From assembly GCA_963669285.2 (NCBI GenBank), contig CAXXSI010000022.1:831348-895347 (forward strand): a stretch of 64,000 nt of DNA, in the 5' to 3' direction. Position numbers and translations under genes: made by a program. The notes under the pieces are model-generated. The model was not told the origin of the DNA. It made no database searches and worked only from the letters and a program-made list of their open reading frames with translations. The DNA is from JAWKWH01 sp963669285. Lineage in GTDB: Bacteria; Pseudomonadota; Alphaproteobacteria; Rhizobiales; Rhizobiaceae. Positions 8,626 through 16,817 of this stretch are shown in pieces (positions within the stretch are counted from its first letter, which is position 1; each line of letters starts with the position of its first letter).

Positions 8626-10518
8626 ATGGGTATGGAGCAGGGGCTCACCACAATCCTTGTAGCGGAAATAACCGGTCTCGAAAGATCAGACGATACCGGC
8701 GGGAGTTCCTCGGATAAAATCCTTGATGATCAAATTGTAGCAGTGGATCGGCTTGTCGCAGACCGCAATGGCGATTTGCTTGGCAATGCAGGCCGAAGTC
8801 TTGCAGCCCGATTCACAAACGCATCCGATGCAGTTCGATGCGCAGTCGAACTTCAAGAGACTATCGGTGCATCTGTAGGTGATCATAACGTTCGCATTGG
8901 CATCGATCAGGGTAAAATTACGATTGAAAACGGGCAGGTCAGGGGCGATGGATTAACGTCGGCCACCGAGTTGCAATATCGCAATGATGGCGTTGGCATA
9001 TGCGTCTCCAGTTCAGTGCACGACCGGATAGCTGGCGACGACAGTTTGGCGATTGAGAAGATCGGTGAAGGCAACGATGCCGCCTATCGGATTCGATCCA
9101 AGGTATCGGGTGATGGTGCTCCCACCATAAAGACGCCGATACGGCATGTGTGGCGCAATGCGGCATTCGTAGCCGGCTTGGCGGCGGTCCTCATCATCAT
9201 TGCCGCTGTGACATGGCAGGGCCGATTTACATACGATTTTGAGCCGGCCGACCTAACCAAGTATGAGTTTGAGCTGCCCGAGAAGCCTTCTATCGCGGTG
9301 CTGCCGTTCGACAACCTTAGCGGTGATTCTGCAAATGACTATCTCGGGGACGGACTGACCGAGAACATTATTGCTGTTCTCGCAACATCTCCCGATCTGT
9401 TTGTCATCGCCCGCAATTCCGTCTTCACCTACAAAGGCAAGCCTACCAAGGTTCAGCAAGTGGCCGAAGAACTTGGTGTTCGTTATGTCATGGAAGGCAG
9501 TATCCAGGTTCAGGATGTCCGTATGCGCGTTGTCGCGCAGCTGGTCGATACAATTGATGGCAAACATCTCTGGGCTGACAAGTATGAATACGACCTGAAC
9601 GACATTTTCACGCTACAGGATGATCTAACCGGGAAAATTCTGGAGGAGATGGAGGTCAGGCTTACCAGGGGAGAGCAGACCCGTGATTGGATTACCCCGT
9701 GGCGCGAATATCCAGACGGTTTGGAAATCTTTCGTCTTTTCGTAGAAGGGCGACGGGCATACCAACAATTTAGTTTCGATGGACACCGAAAATCGGAACA
9801 GCTTTGGGGCGAATACTACAAGCGTTATCCGCAGGAGTGGGGATCAAATCTTTTAATGGGTTGGATCCACTATCAAAAAATAATCATGCGGCTGACTGAT
9901 GACATTGTTGGGTCAATTGGAGCGTCGAGGCGCTTCGCCAATCGCGCAATTGAATTCAATGAAGGAAACACCACCGCCGAAGTCCATACGTTGCATGCAT
10001 CACTCGACATGCTCCAAGGCAAACACGAGAGTGCTTTGACACATGTTGATGAGGCGCTCCAACTACAGCCAGGATCATCAAACACCAACAACGCTGCGGG
10101 ATGGATCAAAATGAAGTCCGGAAAGACTGCGGAGGGTGTGGAATTGCAGCGGCGCGCTATGCGCCTTGAACCAAGTTATCCACTCAGCATGCCGCTTCAA
10201 TTGGCGTTTGGATTGATGAAACTTGGGCAATTCGGAGAATCCAACGCGATCTGTCAGAGCATCATAGCCAGCGACGCGAATGCCTGGATCAAGAGTATCG
10301 CATTCCACCTTCTCACCTACATCGCTTCTTCTCAGCAGGAATATGATAAAGCCCGAGGCTACGTTAGCGAACTCCTGAAAATCAATCCGAAAGCCAATAT
10401 CAAAACCTACTATCAGACATGGATGTTCGATGTTCTCGACCAGGAGTTCGTTGACCGATACATGAGTGCTCTTCGCGGTGCCGGGCTTCCTGAAAATCCT
10501 CCAGGCACAGACGATTGA
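8626..10518 (+). CDS. Degenerate class III adenylate-cyclase-like domain, transmembrane segment, TolB-like domain and TPR repeats
   Basis: 630 residues. Residues 1-160 resemble a class III nucleotide cyclase homology domain. Residues 182-202 form one transmembrane helix. From residue ~223 KPSIAVLPFDNLSGD begins a TolB-like/FlgO-type domain, followed by tetratricopeptide-like helices to the end. This architecture is common in Rhizobiales. The first metal-binding Asp is Glu here (LVAEITGLE), and the GDS-type Asp is Arg (GNAGRSLAARF), so catalysis is unlikely and a sensory or scaffold role at the inner membrane is more plausible. It stands alone, with 128 bp upstream. Confidence 0.85.
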   Translation: MGMEQGLTTILVAEITGLERSDDTGGSSSDKILDDQIVAVDRLVADRNGDLLGNAGRSLAARFTNASDAVRCAVELQETIGASVGDHNVRIGIDQGKITIENGQVRGDGLTSATELQYRNDGVGICVSSSVHDRIAGDDSLAIEKIGEGNDAAYRIRSKVSGDGAPTIKTPIRHVWRNAAFVAGLAAVLIIIAAVTWQGRFTYDFEPADLTKYEFELPEKPSIAVLPFDNLSGDSANDYLGDGLTENIIAVLATSPDLFVIARNSVFTYKGKPTKVQQVAEELGVRYVMEGSIQVQDVRMRVVAQLVDTIDGKHLWADKYEYDLNDIFTLQDDLTGKILEEMEVRLTRGEQTRDWITPWREYPDGLEIFRLFVEGRRAYQQFSFDGHRKSEQLWGEYYKRYPQEWGSNLLMGWIHYQKIIMRLTDDIVGSIGASRRFANRAIEFNEGNTTAEVHTLHASLDMLQGKHESALTHVDEALQLQPGSSNTNNAAGWIKMKSGKTAEGVELQRRAMRLEPSYPLSMPLQLAFGLMKLGQFGESNAICQSIIASDANAWIKSIAFHLLTYIASSQQEYDKARGYVSELLKINPKANIKTYYQTWMFDVLDQEFVDRYMSALRGAGLPENPPGTDD

Positions 10519-10860
10519 GCTGCTCCTCATTTGTGGCAGCCAGGCGTGCCGACGGTTCCGCTAGAAACTTGCCCAAACCACCACCACCACAATCACCGCT
10601 GCAGCCAAACACACTGACACAATGCCGTTGGCTGATATACGGAATGGTCCAATCTGAGCGCTAAAGCGGTCAGTGTTGATGGATTTCATCTGGCTCTCCA
10701 ATCATCGTTCGACTGACGTGATTATAGGCCTGGATTGGGGAGCGTGGATAAGTTCCGCCGTGAAACGGAAAACCAACGATACAGTGCTTTCAGTTGTAGG
10801 AATTGGCTACTTGCTTTACCGATGTATCAAATTCTATGTGAAATTTTCGCCCGAAGCGGG
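10519..10860. other. Intergenic region between convergent genes
   Basis: 342 bp between convergent genes. A 79-codon frame (10673-10912) overlaps the end of the leftward neighbour and has no family resemblance. I see no clear terminator hairpin. Confidence 0.45.
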
Positions 10861-12489
10861 CTATTTGATCGACCGTAATTTGTCGGTGAAACGCTTTTTC
10901 AAAGTAAAATAGGCATATGCGTCGCGTTCGATAGTGCGACTATGCACATGGTCGAGAATATTCCTATTAACCAAACCCATCAGAATTTTCTTTGCTCGTT
11001 GCCAGCGCATTCCGCAAAGCCGAGCCGTTTCAGTAACATTGATTGTACCATGCTCCGCAATATGGTTGATGATGCGTCGCTCGTTTTCAGTGAGGCTGTT
11101 GGCCAATGACTCTCCAATGACGTGGTAAGCGTCGCTATCAACAAATTCCTTTCGATGCTCAACGTCGTTTTTCAGAGTCACTTTAACAAAGGCGGCAGTA
11201 GATGTTGTTTCCTGAAACACAGGGGCGGGCAGACCTAAGCGCTCCATCGATTCCTTAATACGTCTTGTCCCCTCATGAGCGCACAGCACAAAGCTCATAT
11301 AAAACATCGCGTCCATTAGGTGCGGGTTACGGGGTGCATGTATCTCGTAGATATTTTCAGGTGTCACCAAGGGCAAAAAACCGCCTGGACTTTCGATTTC
11401 CAGCCGGTCATCGAACATCTTGATAACTATATGCATATTTCGAAGATTGTAGGAGCGGTGAACGCACGCGTTGACAATTGCCTCATACCACGCGTCTTTC
11501 GGATATTCTGGAGTCGAGATGAACTTACCATCTGACCCGAGACGCATAAACTCTCGGAGCTGACTTTCGACAATCTTCTCCGCCTGCTGAATCAATTCTG
11601 GAACGGCACCTTCAATCCAAAAACTTTTAGTTGCATTGTAGTCATTACCAGTCTTTTCGACTTTACCTTCAAAACGCAGAAATCGAATTTTGCAGCCTGG
11701 GATCACCGTCTGCGGATCTTTGGCAAACAATAAAGCGCATGCCAGATTGGGTACGAATCCATGAGGCTGTGTACGTCCTAAGCGTCTTAGAGCAAGAATT
11801 TCCTCTGACGTATGCGCTTCAGACAAACCGCGCTGACTTCGCACGCTTTCTACGAACTGAGAGCAGAGCGTCCAGTTAAATCCGCTTGGATACGGGAGCG
11901 TCGACGGCTCGCTTTCAATTTCTATCTGCCCTTTGGCTAGTTGGAGTTCGCGTTTCTCAGCATCTCCCAACTCCTTTTTTGACGACCCGCGCCGAATAAA
12001 TGCCTTACCTGCAGTTGTTTCAACGACTTTATCCTCACGATAGAGAACCCGAATTGATACGATAGTGTCCGCCTGGCCCTTTTGGTTTGTGACTGGGATT
12101 GTTTTGCACTGATAGCGGGCGTCCGGGCAGTAGATATCTCCGGCTCTCTGGAGATCATTAATATGTCGAGTGGCCGTCGACGAGCATCCTGTAACTCGTC
12201 CATCGTTTTCAACGCCGATGAGAATGATGCCGCCCTCTGGTGAGGTGTTTGCCCACATTGAAAAGTAATCGCCAATACTTCTCATATTGTATGAAGCATT
12301 TTTTCTTTCTATTCGGTGGTCTTCATCCGCGTCGACGGCAATTTCATTTGACATTTTGTCATGAAGTTCATCGACTGACAGGAGTCTATGAGGATTTTCA
12401 ACTGGAAATGTAAACTCAAATCCAATTTGAGCTTGTTCATCATTTTGCATTCTATTGTTGTCCGCGCGTTGAGTAAGCGTCGACACCAA
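10861..12489 (-). CDS. AlbA_2/Schlafen-domain ATP-binding protein with C-terminal winged helix
   Basis: 542 residues. The N-terminal part (about 45-150) has the AlbA_2/Schlafen pattern: DEDHRIERKNASYN, WANTSPEGGIILIGVENDG, then VLYREDKVV and GKAFIRRGSS. The middle (YPKDAWYEAIVNACVHRSYN, DRLEIESPGGF) matches the HATPase_c_4-like region of RecG-like regulators. The C-terminus (NERRIINHIAEHGTINVTE) is a winged helix. Members act as transcriptional regulators, and Schlafen-type proteins also occur in phage defence. The start is TTG with AAAGGG six bases upstream; ATG 12450 is the alternative. It lies about 1 kb from the prophage. Confidence 0.82.
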   Translation of the reverse strand: MVSTLTQRADNNRMQNDEQAQIGFEFTFPVENPHRLLSVDELHDKMSNEIAVDADEDHRIERKNASYNMRSIGDYFSMWANTSPEGGIILIGVENDGRVTGCSSTATRHINDLQRAGDIYCPDARYQCKTIPVTNQKGQADTIVSIRVLYREDKVVETTAGKAFIRRGSSKKELGDAEKRELQLAKGQIEIESEPSTLPYPSGFNWTLCSQFVESVRSQRGLSEAHTSEEILALRRLGRTQPHGFVPNLACALLFAKDPQTVIPGCKIRFLRFEGKVEKTGNDYNATKSFWIEGAVPELIQQAEKIVESQLREFMRLGSDGKFISTPEYPKDAWYEAIVNACVHRSYNLRNMHIVIKMFDDRLEIESPGGFLPLVTPENIYEIHAPRNPHLMDAMFYMSFVLCAHEGTRRIKESMERLGLPAPVFQETTSTAAFVKVTLKNDVEHRKEFVDSDAYHVIGESLANSLTENERRIINHIAEHGTINVTETARLCGMRWQRAKKILMGLVNRNILDHVHSRTIERDAYAYFTLKKRFTDKLRSIK

Positions 12490-12599
12490 TATGACCCTTT
12501 AGGAACTTCGCTGGAAGGGGGCTTACGAATTGATTGTCAAAAGTACCATTGGAAACGTCTAACGGCGGCACCCTCGCCTGTGTCACTGATATCACGTCC

Positions 12600-12869
12600 C
12601 TACCGCAATTCACCTGCCGCCTGTTCTATCGCTCGTGCAGCCGCTACGATTTCCGCTCGATAACTCAGCAATGCCTCTTCGGATATGCTCGCTAGGGCCA
12701 ACATTTGGATACTGGAACTCAGCCGGTCCTTAAGCTGCATTTGCAGATCTTCATCGAGATGCACTGTCAGGTAATCTGCCTGCCATTGGAATTGAGCGAG
12801 AGCTTCCTGATCGAGCGGATCGAGTCTCAGGGCTAAATGGGCAAGCTGCGATTCAAACAACATCAGCAA
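12600..12869 (-). CDS. Small helical protein of unknown function
   Basis: 89 residues, strongly helical, with an acidic, glutamine-rich middle (LDQEALAQFQWQADY) and a C-terminus of alanine-rich helix. No domain recognised. It is in the same orientation as the neighbouring PilZ gene and could be co-transcribed with it. Confidence 0.5.
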   Translation of the reverse strand: MLMLFESQLAHLALRLDPLDQEALAQFQWQADYLTVHLDEDLQMQLKDRLSSSIQMLALASISEEALLSYRAEIVAAARAIEQAAGELR

Positions 12870-12949
12870 CGATATGAACGATTCGGTGCAGACGTCACTT
12901 CACAGTGCCGTGAATCCATTACATGCTTGCCAGTCCATTTGGGTGAAGA

Positions 12950-13285
12950 CTAAGCGGCTCTCCCAAGACGGAGAAATTGCCTGATTTGTGGCCAACTGAC
13001 CCCAAGGCTGACTCCCACCTGATTGTCGCTCACCCAAATAGTGTACGCTTTGACTGGGCCTTCAAAGATCTCAGCCTCTATTTCGAATTCATTTGGAAGC
13101 CGGGTCTCAGATGGAACACTTAATCGCAGACCACCATCTGAAATATCTCGGATACGGCACGTGCAAATCAAAAGGCCATTGTATTTGATCGAGGCAGCGA
13201 CATTGCAGTTCGCTCGCTTACCGGCTCTCTGTCTGTCGTGATGCCTGCCTGCATTGTGGCGAACTCCAACATTCGTAACGGTCAT
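12950..13285 (-). CDS. PilZ-domain protein (putative c-di-GMP binding)
   Basis: 111 residues, a single PilZ domain. The N-terminal arginine motif is RQRAGKR, and the second motif is DISDGGLRL, matching the (D/N)-x-S-x-x-G signature that contacts cyclic di-GMP. ATG 13285 was chosen because CGAGG lies seven bases upstream; the TTG at 13327 lacks one. Single-domain PilZ proteins commonly act as second-messenger receptors on motility, secretion or polysaccharide targets. The partner here is unknown. Confidence 0.82.
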   Translation of the reverse strand: MTVTNVGVRHNAGRHHDRQRAGKRANCNVAASIKYNGLLICTCRIRDISDGGLRLSVPSETRLPNEFEIEAEIFEGPVKAYTIWVSDNQVGVSLGVSWPQIRQFLRLGRAA

Positions 13286-13543
13286 GAAGCACCTCGTCTG
13301 CTCATTTGTCTTTGCGTCCAGAACCAAGCCCGCGCGAAATATGTGCCAAATCGAGCAAATATTTCCTTACCGAGATTTTAACCCTGGAGCATCCACTGCC
13401 TGACAGTTCTTGGCTAGATATAGATTGTAGCCATAGACGGCAGGAAAGCGTGCGAAGTCAGACGCCCGTTAGGCACGGCGTTAGGCATGCATAGAACGCT
13501 CTTTGAATTAATTGTTATAAATCAATGATTTATTAATATCAGA

Positions 13544-13636
13544 TGGCGGAGAGGAAGGGATTCGAACCCTCGAGACGGCTTCAAACCGCCTACTCCCTTA
13601 GCAGGGGAGCGCCTTCGACCACTCGGCCACCTCTCC
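13544..13636 (-). tRNA. tRNA-Ser (anticodon GCT)
   Basis: 93 nt including an encoded CCA. The acceptor stem GGAGAGG/CCTCTCC pairs perfectly, the anticodon stem-loop is CCCTGCTAAGGG with GCT as anticodon, and a long variable arm and TTCGAATC T-loop follow, as expected for tRNA-Ser. The prophage is integrated within it. The part from the anticodon stem to the 5' end (13594-13636) is shared with the phage attachment site, and the tRNA remains complete. Confidence 0.97.
13594..13636. other. attL core (tRNA-Ser 5' half)
   Basis: The 38,880-bp repeat starts at 13594 in the tRNA anticodon stem. The base before it differs (C here, T at 52473). The same sequence recurs at 52474. The right limit of the crossover core cannot be fixed because no host attR lies in the window; 43 bp is the part that coincides with the tRNA. 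Confidence 0.8.
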
Positions 13637-13646
13637 AAGAGCGGGG

Positions 13647-13674
13647 ATTATCGACAAAGGGCATGGATTGCAAG
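13647..13674 (-). promoter_or_regulatory. Probable promoter of tRNA-Ser
   Basis: Reading leftward, TTGCAA (13668-13673) or CTTGCA (13669-13674) is followed 15 or 16 bp later by GATAAT (13647-13652), placing the transcription start about ten bases before the tRNA. The element lies inside the repeated prophage unit, so in the lysogen the tRNA may be expressed from phage-carried DNA. Confidence 0.6.
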
Positions 13675-13783
13675 GGGTTTCGGCGTACCGCCTGTTTTAG
13701 TCACTCGCAGTTACTTGCAGAACGTTGTTGGAACAAAGCAGCCAAATGCAGGTGTTTGTGACACATTCTAGGCACAGGCGCGT

Positions 13784-14740
13784 TCATCGCTTGTTCCCGA
13801 AAACCTTCGCCACAATTTCGCGCTCACGCTCTGGATGCACATACGTCTCAGACAAAAGCCTGTGCGTGCGCCAGTTGCCCATCTTGGCGGCTGTCGGGAT
13901 GTCGACGCCGTTCCTGATGATCAACTCGGTGGCAAAGCCATGTCGGCCGGCTTCATGGGGTGTCAGCGGCTCGATGCCGGCACGCTCGATCGTCGCGCGC
14001 CATTGCCGGTAGACCGTGTGGCGGCTGGCATAGCCGAATACCTTGCGGATGTGCCGGCCGTTGCGCGGCAAATTGGCAATATCGGCGACCATGCCAGGCG
14101 ACAAATGGGCGCAATGAGATTCGCCGTTCTTTGTGGTGGCAAAGGTGGCGGTTGCGCCGCCCAGGTCAACGTCGTTCCATGTTAGCGAGACTGCATCGCC
14201 GATACGGGTGCCGGTTTCAAACATGAAGCGGGCGAGCGCTGCCAGCTCAGCCGGCGCGTTGACGCTAAATCGGTTGATCCAGTCGCGATACCCTGCTCGG
14301 CGCTCTGTTTTCTTTTCCGGAAACCGGCGCACGCGAATCGGTGCGCAATGGCCAGCCTCAGCTGCAGCGTTGATGACCGCGCGGGCCGGGGTGATGACCT
14401 GTCGGTTCCATGTGGCCGGTGAACAATTTGGATAGATGGCGCGGGCCGCGTGGCGGATTGCTTCCGGCGTGATGTCGGCAACCCGAACGTGTTCCCATCG
14501 ATCGAGCAATGGCCGCAGAAAGCGATTGTCGCGGGCGGATTGCAGGTAAATTCGCAGCGCCTCGCCGAAGGTTAGGACCGACGCTTTGCCGTGGACAGCG
14601 GCGTGACGGTGGCGCCATTCGTCTTTTGCCGCGATGTCCTCGGCGAGCCGCCTGTCAGGCGTTTTCGCAGATCGTCGGATCCGGCGCCCGTCAACGGTGA
14701 AGGCATACCACCAGTTATTGCCGCGCCTGTAGATCTGCAT
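13784..14740 (-). CDS. int: Tyrosine-recombinase phage integrase
   Basis: 318 residues. The N-terminal arm-binding/core-binding part (IYRRGNNWWYAFTVDGRR) is followed by the catalytic domain: Arg in ETGTRIGDAVSL, the HEAGRHGF box (H-x-x-x-R-H variant of HxxR), and the Tyr nucleophile in SETYVHPE near residue 300. It integrates the phage into the tRNA-Ser gene 150 bp away. It overlaps the excisionase-like frame by 169 bp and is the last gene of the leftward operon, typical for a lysogeny arm. Confidence 0.95.
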   Translation of the reverse strand: MQIYRRGNNWWYAFTVDGRRIRRSAKTPDRRLAEDIAAKDEWRHRHAAVHGKASVLTFGEALRIYLQSARDNRFLRPLLDRWEHVRVADITPEAIRHAARAIYPNCSPATWNRQVITPARAVINAAAEAGHCAPIRVRRFPEKKTERRAGYRDWINRFSVNAPAELAALARFMFETGTRIGDAVSLTWNDVDLGGATATFATTKNGESHCAHLSPGMVADIANLPRNGRHIRKVFGYASRHTVYRQWRATIERAGIEPLTPHEAGRHGFATELIIRNGVDIPTAAKMGNWRTHRLLSETYVHPEREREIVAKVFGNKR

Positions 14741-14922
14741 GGTTCCGGTTCCTCAAAAATGCGATCGAGATGCTCCGGCAATAAAACCATGGTTTTGCCG
14801 AGAATGCGACAGGCGCCCAATTCGCGGGCGCGCTTGCGCAGGGTGCGTTCCGAAACGGTGAAGCCGCGTTCGGCCAGTTTCTCGACCGCATCGGTTGGCG
14901 TCATCCCTTGTTCCAGGATCAT
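14572..14922 (-). CDS. Excisionase-like HTH protein
   Basis: 116 residues. The first ~55 look like a small winged-helix/HTH DNA-binding domain (TPTDAVEKLAERGFTVSERT, RKRARELGACR), of the kind that directs integrase. The C-terminal half overlaps the integrase start in another frame and is low-complexity. It starts on the ATGA of the DUF4326 gene stop. The excisionase role is inferred from size, fold and position before int. Confidence 0.7.
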   Translation of the reverse strand: MILEQGMTPTDAVEKLAERGFTVSERTLRKRARELGACRILGKTMVLLPEHLDRIFEEPEPCRSTGAAITGGMPSPLTGAGSDDLRKRLTGGSPRTSRQKTNGATVTPLSTAKRRS

Positions 14923-15293
14923 ATTTCAGTCTCCAAACGATTGGCCAACTCCAGTAGAACTTTGGCGTGGCAGGGATGCCCGGTCTTGCACCAGCAGGCG
15001 AGGTTCTTGCCGCGTAGGAAATCGAGGTTTTTGAGAATTTCTTGGCGCTTGTCGACAAACTGCTCCGCGGTCATATGGTCAAGAGCGCCTTCAAACGGAA
15101 CGATCCCTGCCATAAACTTTTCAAACTTTTCTACGCACTCGGCCGCCGTGCCATCCTTGCCGACGACAAAAGGATTGCCGAATGTGGTCGGCCTGGCGAC
15201 GTTGACGGCCGCTAGGCCGTTGACGCTTTGGGAGTGTGACTGGAGGTCAAAGCCCTTGCGTCGGGAGAGAATGAGGCGAACCGGTTCAACCAT
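14919..15293 (-). CDS. DUF4326-family protein
   Basis: 124 residues. The sequence RPTTFGNPFVVGKDGT followed by a C-terminal LACWCKTGHPCHAKVLLEL is the DUF4326 hallmark, with closely spaced cysteines and a histidine that could bind metal. The function is not established. ATG 15293 was chosen over 15347 because GGAG lies seven bases upstream. Overlaps both neighbours by a few bases. Confidence 0.82.
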   Translation of the reverse strand: MVEPVRLILSRRKGFDLQSHSQSVNGLAAVNVARPTTFGNPFVVGKDGTAAECVEKFEKFMAGIVPFEGALDHMTAEQFVDKRQEILKNLDFLRGKNLACWCKTGHPCHAKVLLELANRLETEI

Positions 15294-15558
15294 GTATCGC
15301 TCCAGAGCGTGACAGAATGCGCAGGTTTTGTTCCGCATCGGTTGCATGGCGCGTGGCGTGCGTCAGCGCGTCTCCGGAAAGTCCATTACGGTCGGTGGTT
15401 GCCAGCACTTGCGATAGATATGTGATCGATGCGAGGGCACATTCGAGCAATGCGGCCGGCGGCGGTGTCAAGGCGTCTTCAAGTTCAAGCGCCAGTTCGT
15501 TTTCCAACGCGGCCGCGTCTTCGGCATCCATCGTGCGGAGTAGAGGCGCAATGGTCAT
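15286..15558 (-). CDS. Small acidic phage protein, unknown
   Basis: 90 residues from ATG 15558, with an acidic alanine/leucine-rich helix (MDAEDAAALENELALELED) and a basic C-terminus. No family recognised. The start overlaps the stop of the 40-residue membrane ORF by ATGA, which favours 15558 over upstream starts. Confidence 0.6.
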   Translation of the reverse strand: MTIAPLLRTMDAEDAAALENELALELEDALTPPPAALLECALASITYLSQVLATTDRNGLSGDALTHATRHATDAEQNLRILSRSGAIHG

Positions 15559-15677
15559 GACATCGTCCTGATCATGCTCGCGATCCATGCGGCATGGCAA
15601 CCGCCAGCGTGGGACGCAACAGCGCAGATGATTAGAAAAGCGGTGATGGTCGCAGCGATTTGTAGGAGTTCAAGCAT
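15555..15677 (-). CDS. 40-residue membrane peptide
   Basis: Encodes a 40-residue peptide with one hydrophobic segment (LLQIAATITAFLIICAVA) and two cysteines. Its start overlaps the stop of the upstream gene (15670) and its stop overlaps the next start (15558), so it sits exactly in a chain of coupled genes. This is the main evidence that it is real. Function unknown. Confidence 0.5.
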   Translation of the reverse strand: MLELLQIAATITAFLIICAVASHAGGCHAAWIASMIRTMS

Positions 15678-15864
15678 CGTTTTTTTGCGGTTTGCGTTGA
15701 ACGAACACATACGGAGCGCTTAGGCTGGCGTTGGCCAAATCGTGATGCCCGGCAAAGAAATCTGCCATCTGGCGTAGGATATTATCGGGTACCGGTTGCC
15801 AGCGATCACCTTCGATAAGGCGCCATTTCACCGTTGCGTTGTTGATTGAGAATTGCAGGGGCAT
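15670..15864 (-). CDS. Small phage protein, unknown
   Basis: 64 residues from ATG 15864, which has GGAAGAG five bases upstream; the frame is open to 15963 and beyond. It contains WRLIEGDRWQPVPDNILRQM and no recognised domain. Part of the leftward operon. Confidence 0.55.
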   Translation of the reverse strand: MPLQFSINNATVKWRLIEGDRWQPVPDNILRQMADFFAGHHDLANASLSAPYVFVQRKPQKNDA

Positions 15865-16056
15865 CGTCTCTTCCGGTGTTGGCGTCCGACCGGTTCGGGG
15901 TTTGGAACCGGCCGGACTATCGAAACGAACGGGACAAAGCTTTGTGCGGCTGTACCCGTCCACGGTTTTCAGGAAATGGCAGCCCTTTCTTTGTCTGGTT
16001 GCTGTTGTGCCGGCGTAACGCGTGACTGAACCGACAGTGATTTCCCGGTTGGGAAT

Positions 16057-16332
16057 TCAAGCGCCGATCTGGCGCACGGATTTGCGCCGGGCCAGCAGGA
16101 CGGCGGATGCACTGTGACGTTTGACAGCAGCGGCAGATGTGCTCATGCGTTGGGCGACGGATTCGGCGGTAACGTTGTCGCCAGCAAAGGCCATCTCGCG
16201 CATCAGGTCGGCGATTTGTTCCACCATATTGCGGCGGCACGTGCGGTCTGGCAGGCAGGCGGGTCGGTAACGGCGGGCGATTGCGGATGGCAGGCAGGCG
16301 GGTCGGTAACGGCGGGCGATTGCGGATGGCAT
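16057..16332 (-). CDS. Putative HTH protein, first gene of leftward phage operon
   Basis: 91 residues. The C-terminal ~55 residues (VEQIADLMREMAFAGDNVTA, ESVAQRMSTSAAAVKRH) look like a helix-turn-helix. The N-terminus consists of an in-frame duplicated 13-residue arginine-rich block (PSAIARRYRPACL twice), from a 39-bp DNA duplication. ATG 16332 has AGGGA seven bases upstream. It is the first gene after the leftward operator-promoter at 16362-16390, so it is expressed when the repressor is absent. Confidence 0.6.
   Translation of the reverse strand: MPSAIARRYRPACLPSAIARRYRPACLPDRTCRRNMVEQIADLMREMAFAGDNVTAESVAQRMSTSAAAVKRHSASAVLLARRKSVRQIGA
16250..16327. repeat. 39-bp tandem duplication (two perfect copies)
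   Basis: Positions 16250-16288 and 16289-16327 are identical. The unit is a multiple of three and stays in frame inside the gene at 16057-16332. The same two copies are present in prophage copy 2. Confidence 0.9.
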
Positions 16333-16361
16333 TGTCTTTCCCTTATTGCAATTTCGCGGAA

Positions 16362-16390
16362 CGATAAGGGGATAATTGTCCCCTTGTCAA
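16362..16390 (-). promoter_or_regulatory. Leftward early promoter with operator O1 in its spacer
   Basis: On the minus strand TTGACA (16385-16390) and TTATCG (16362-16367) are 17 bp apart. The spacer contains GGGGATAATTGTCCCC (16368-16383), a palindromic GGGGA-N6-TCCCC. The same motif lies in the rightward early promoter and next to the repressor start. A bound repressor would directly block RNA polymerase. Confidence 0.8.
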
Positions 16391-16451
16391 CAAGAAAGAG
16401 GACAAAAGACCACTTGCGCGTGGTGCGGGAAGGGCACACGATACGGCAACC

Positions 16452-16817
16452 ATGAAAGGAAAATCGTTGAAATTTCTAATCTTATTGGCCTGTGGACTAT
16501 GCTTAGTTGCATCACCGGCGCTCGCTGAGGAGTGCACTGAGGTTCGCTACGCAAAATCCAAACAGGCAGTCGAACGGGCTTTTGAAGGTGGTATATTTCT
16601 CGGTTCGCAAACTGTAGACAATCGACTCCAACTATTTGTCGATGGGTCGACCTGGCGCAATGTCCCGCCTGACGTGCGCATCAACATGGTTGATATGGTG
16701 CAGTGTGCTGTGGCTGGTGCGGGCTCTGCTTTGGCCTCTCTCGATGTCGTCACGGCAGACAGTCAACGCCTGGTCGCGCGCATTCGAAACGGGCGGGTAT
16801 CATTGGTGACCGATTAA
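16452..16817 (+). CDS. Secreted protein next to the repressor (possible lysogenic-conversion gene)
   Basis: 121 residues. There is a clear signal peptide (KSLKFLILLACGLCLVASPALAE, cleavage after ALA) and two cysteines, one just after cleavage and one near residue 77 (VQCAVAG). No domain known. It is convergent with the repressor, the stops overlapping by four bases, and is not part of either early operon. An exported protein expressed within the immunity region suggests activity in the lysogen. The start lacks a strong ribosome-binding site. Confidence 0.65.
   Translation: MKGKSLKFLILLACGLCLVASPALAEECTEVRYAKSKQAVERAFEGGIFLGSQTVDNRLQLFVDGSTWRNVPPDVRINMVDMVQCAVAGAGSALASLDVVTADSQRLVARIRNGRVSLVTD

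Noticed and set aside
10673..10912. 79-codon rightward frame
   Set aside because: No ribosome-binding site or family resemblance and it runs into the end of the convergent AlbA_2-type gene.
15917..16240. Leftward 107-codon frame overlapping two leftward genes
   Set aside because: Arg/Cys/His-rich composition typical of an out-of-frame shadow, and it overlaps the better supported gene starting at 16332.
16250..16327. 39-bp duplication as an insertion-sequence footprint
   Set aside because: No terminal inverted repeats or transposase nearby; a simple in-frame tandem duplication explains it.
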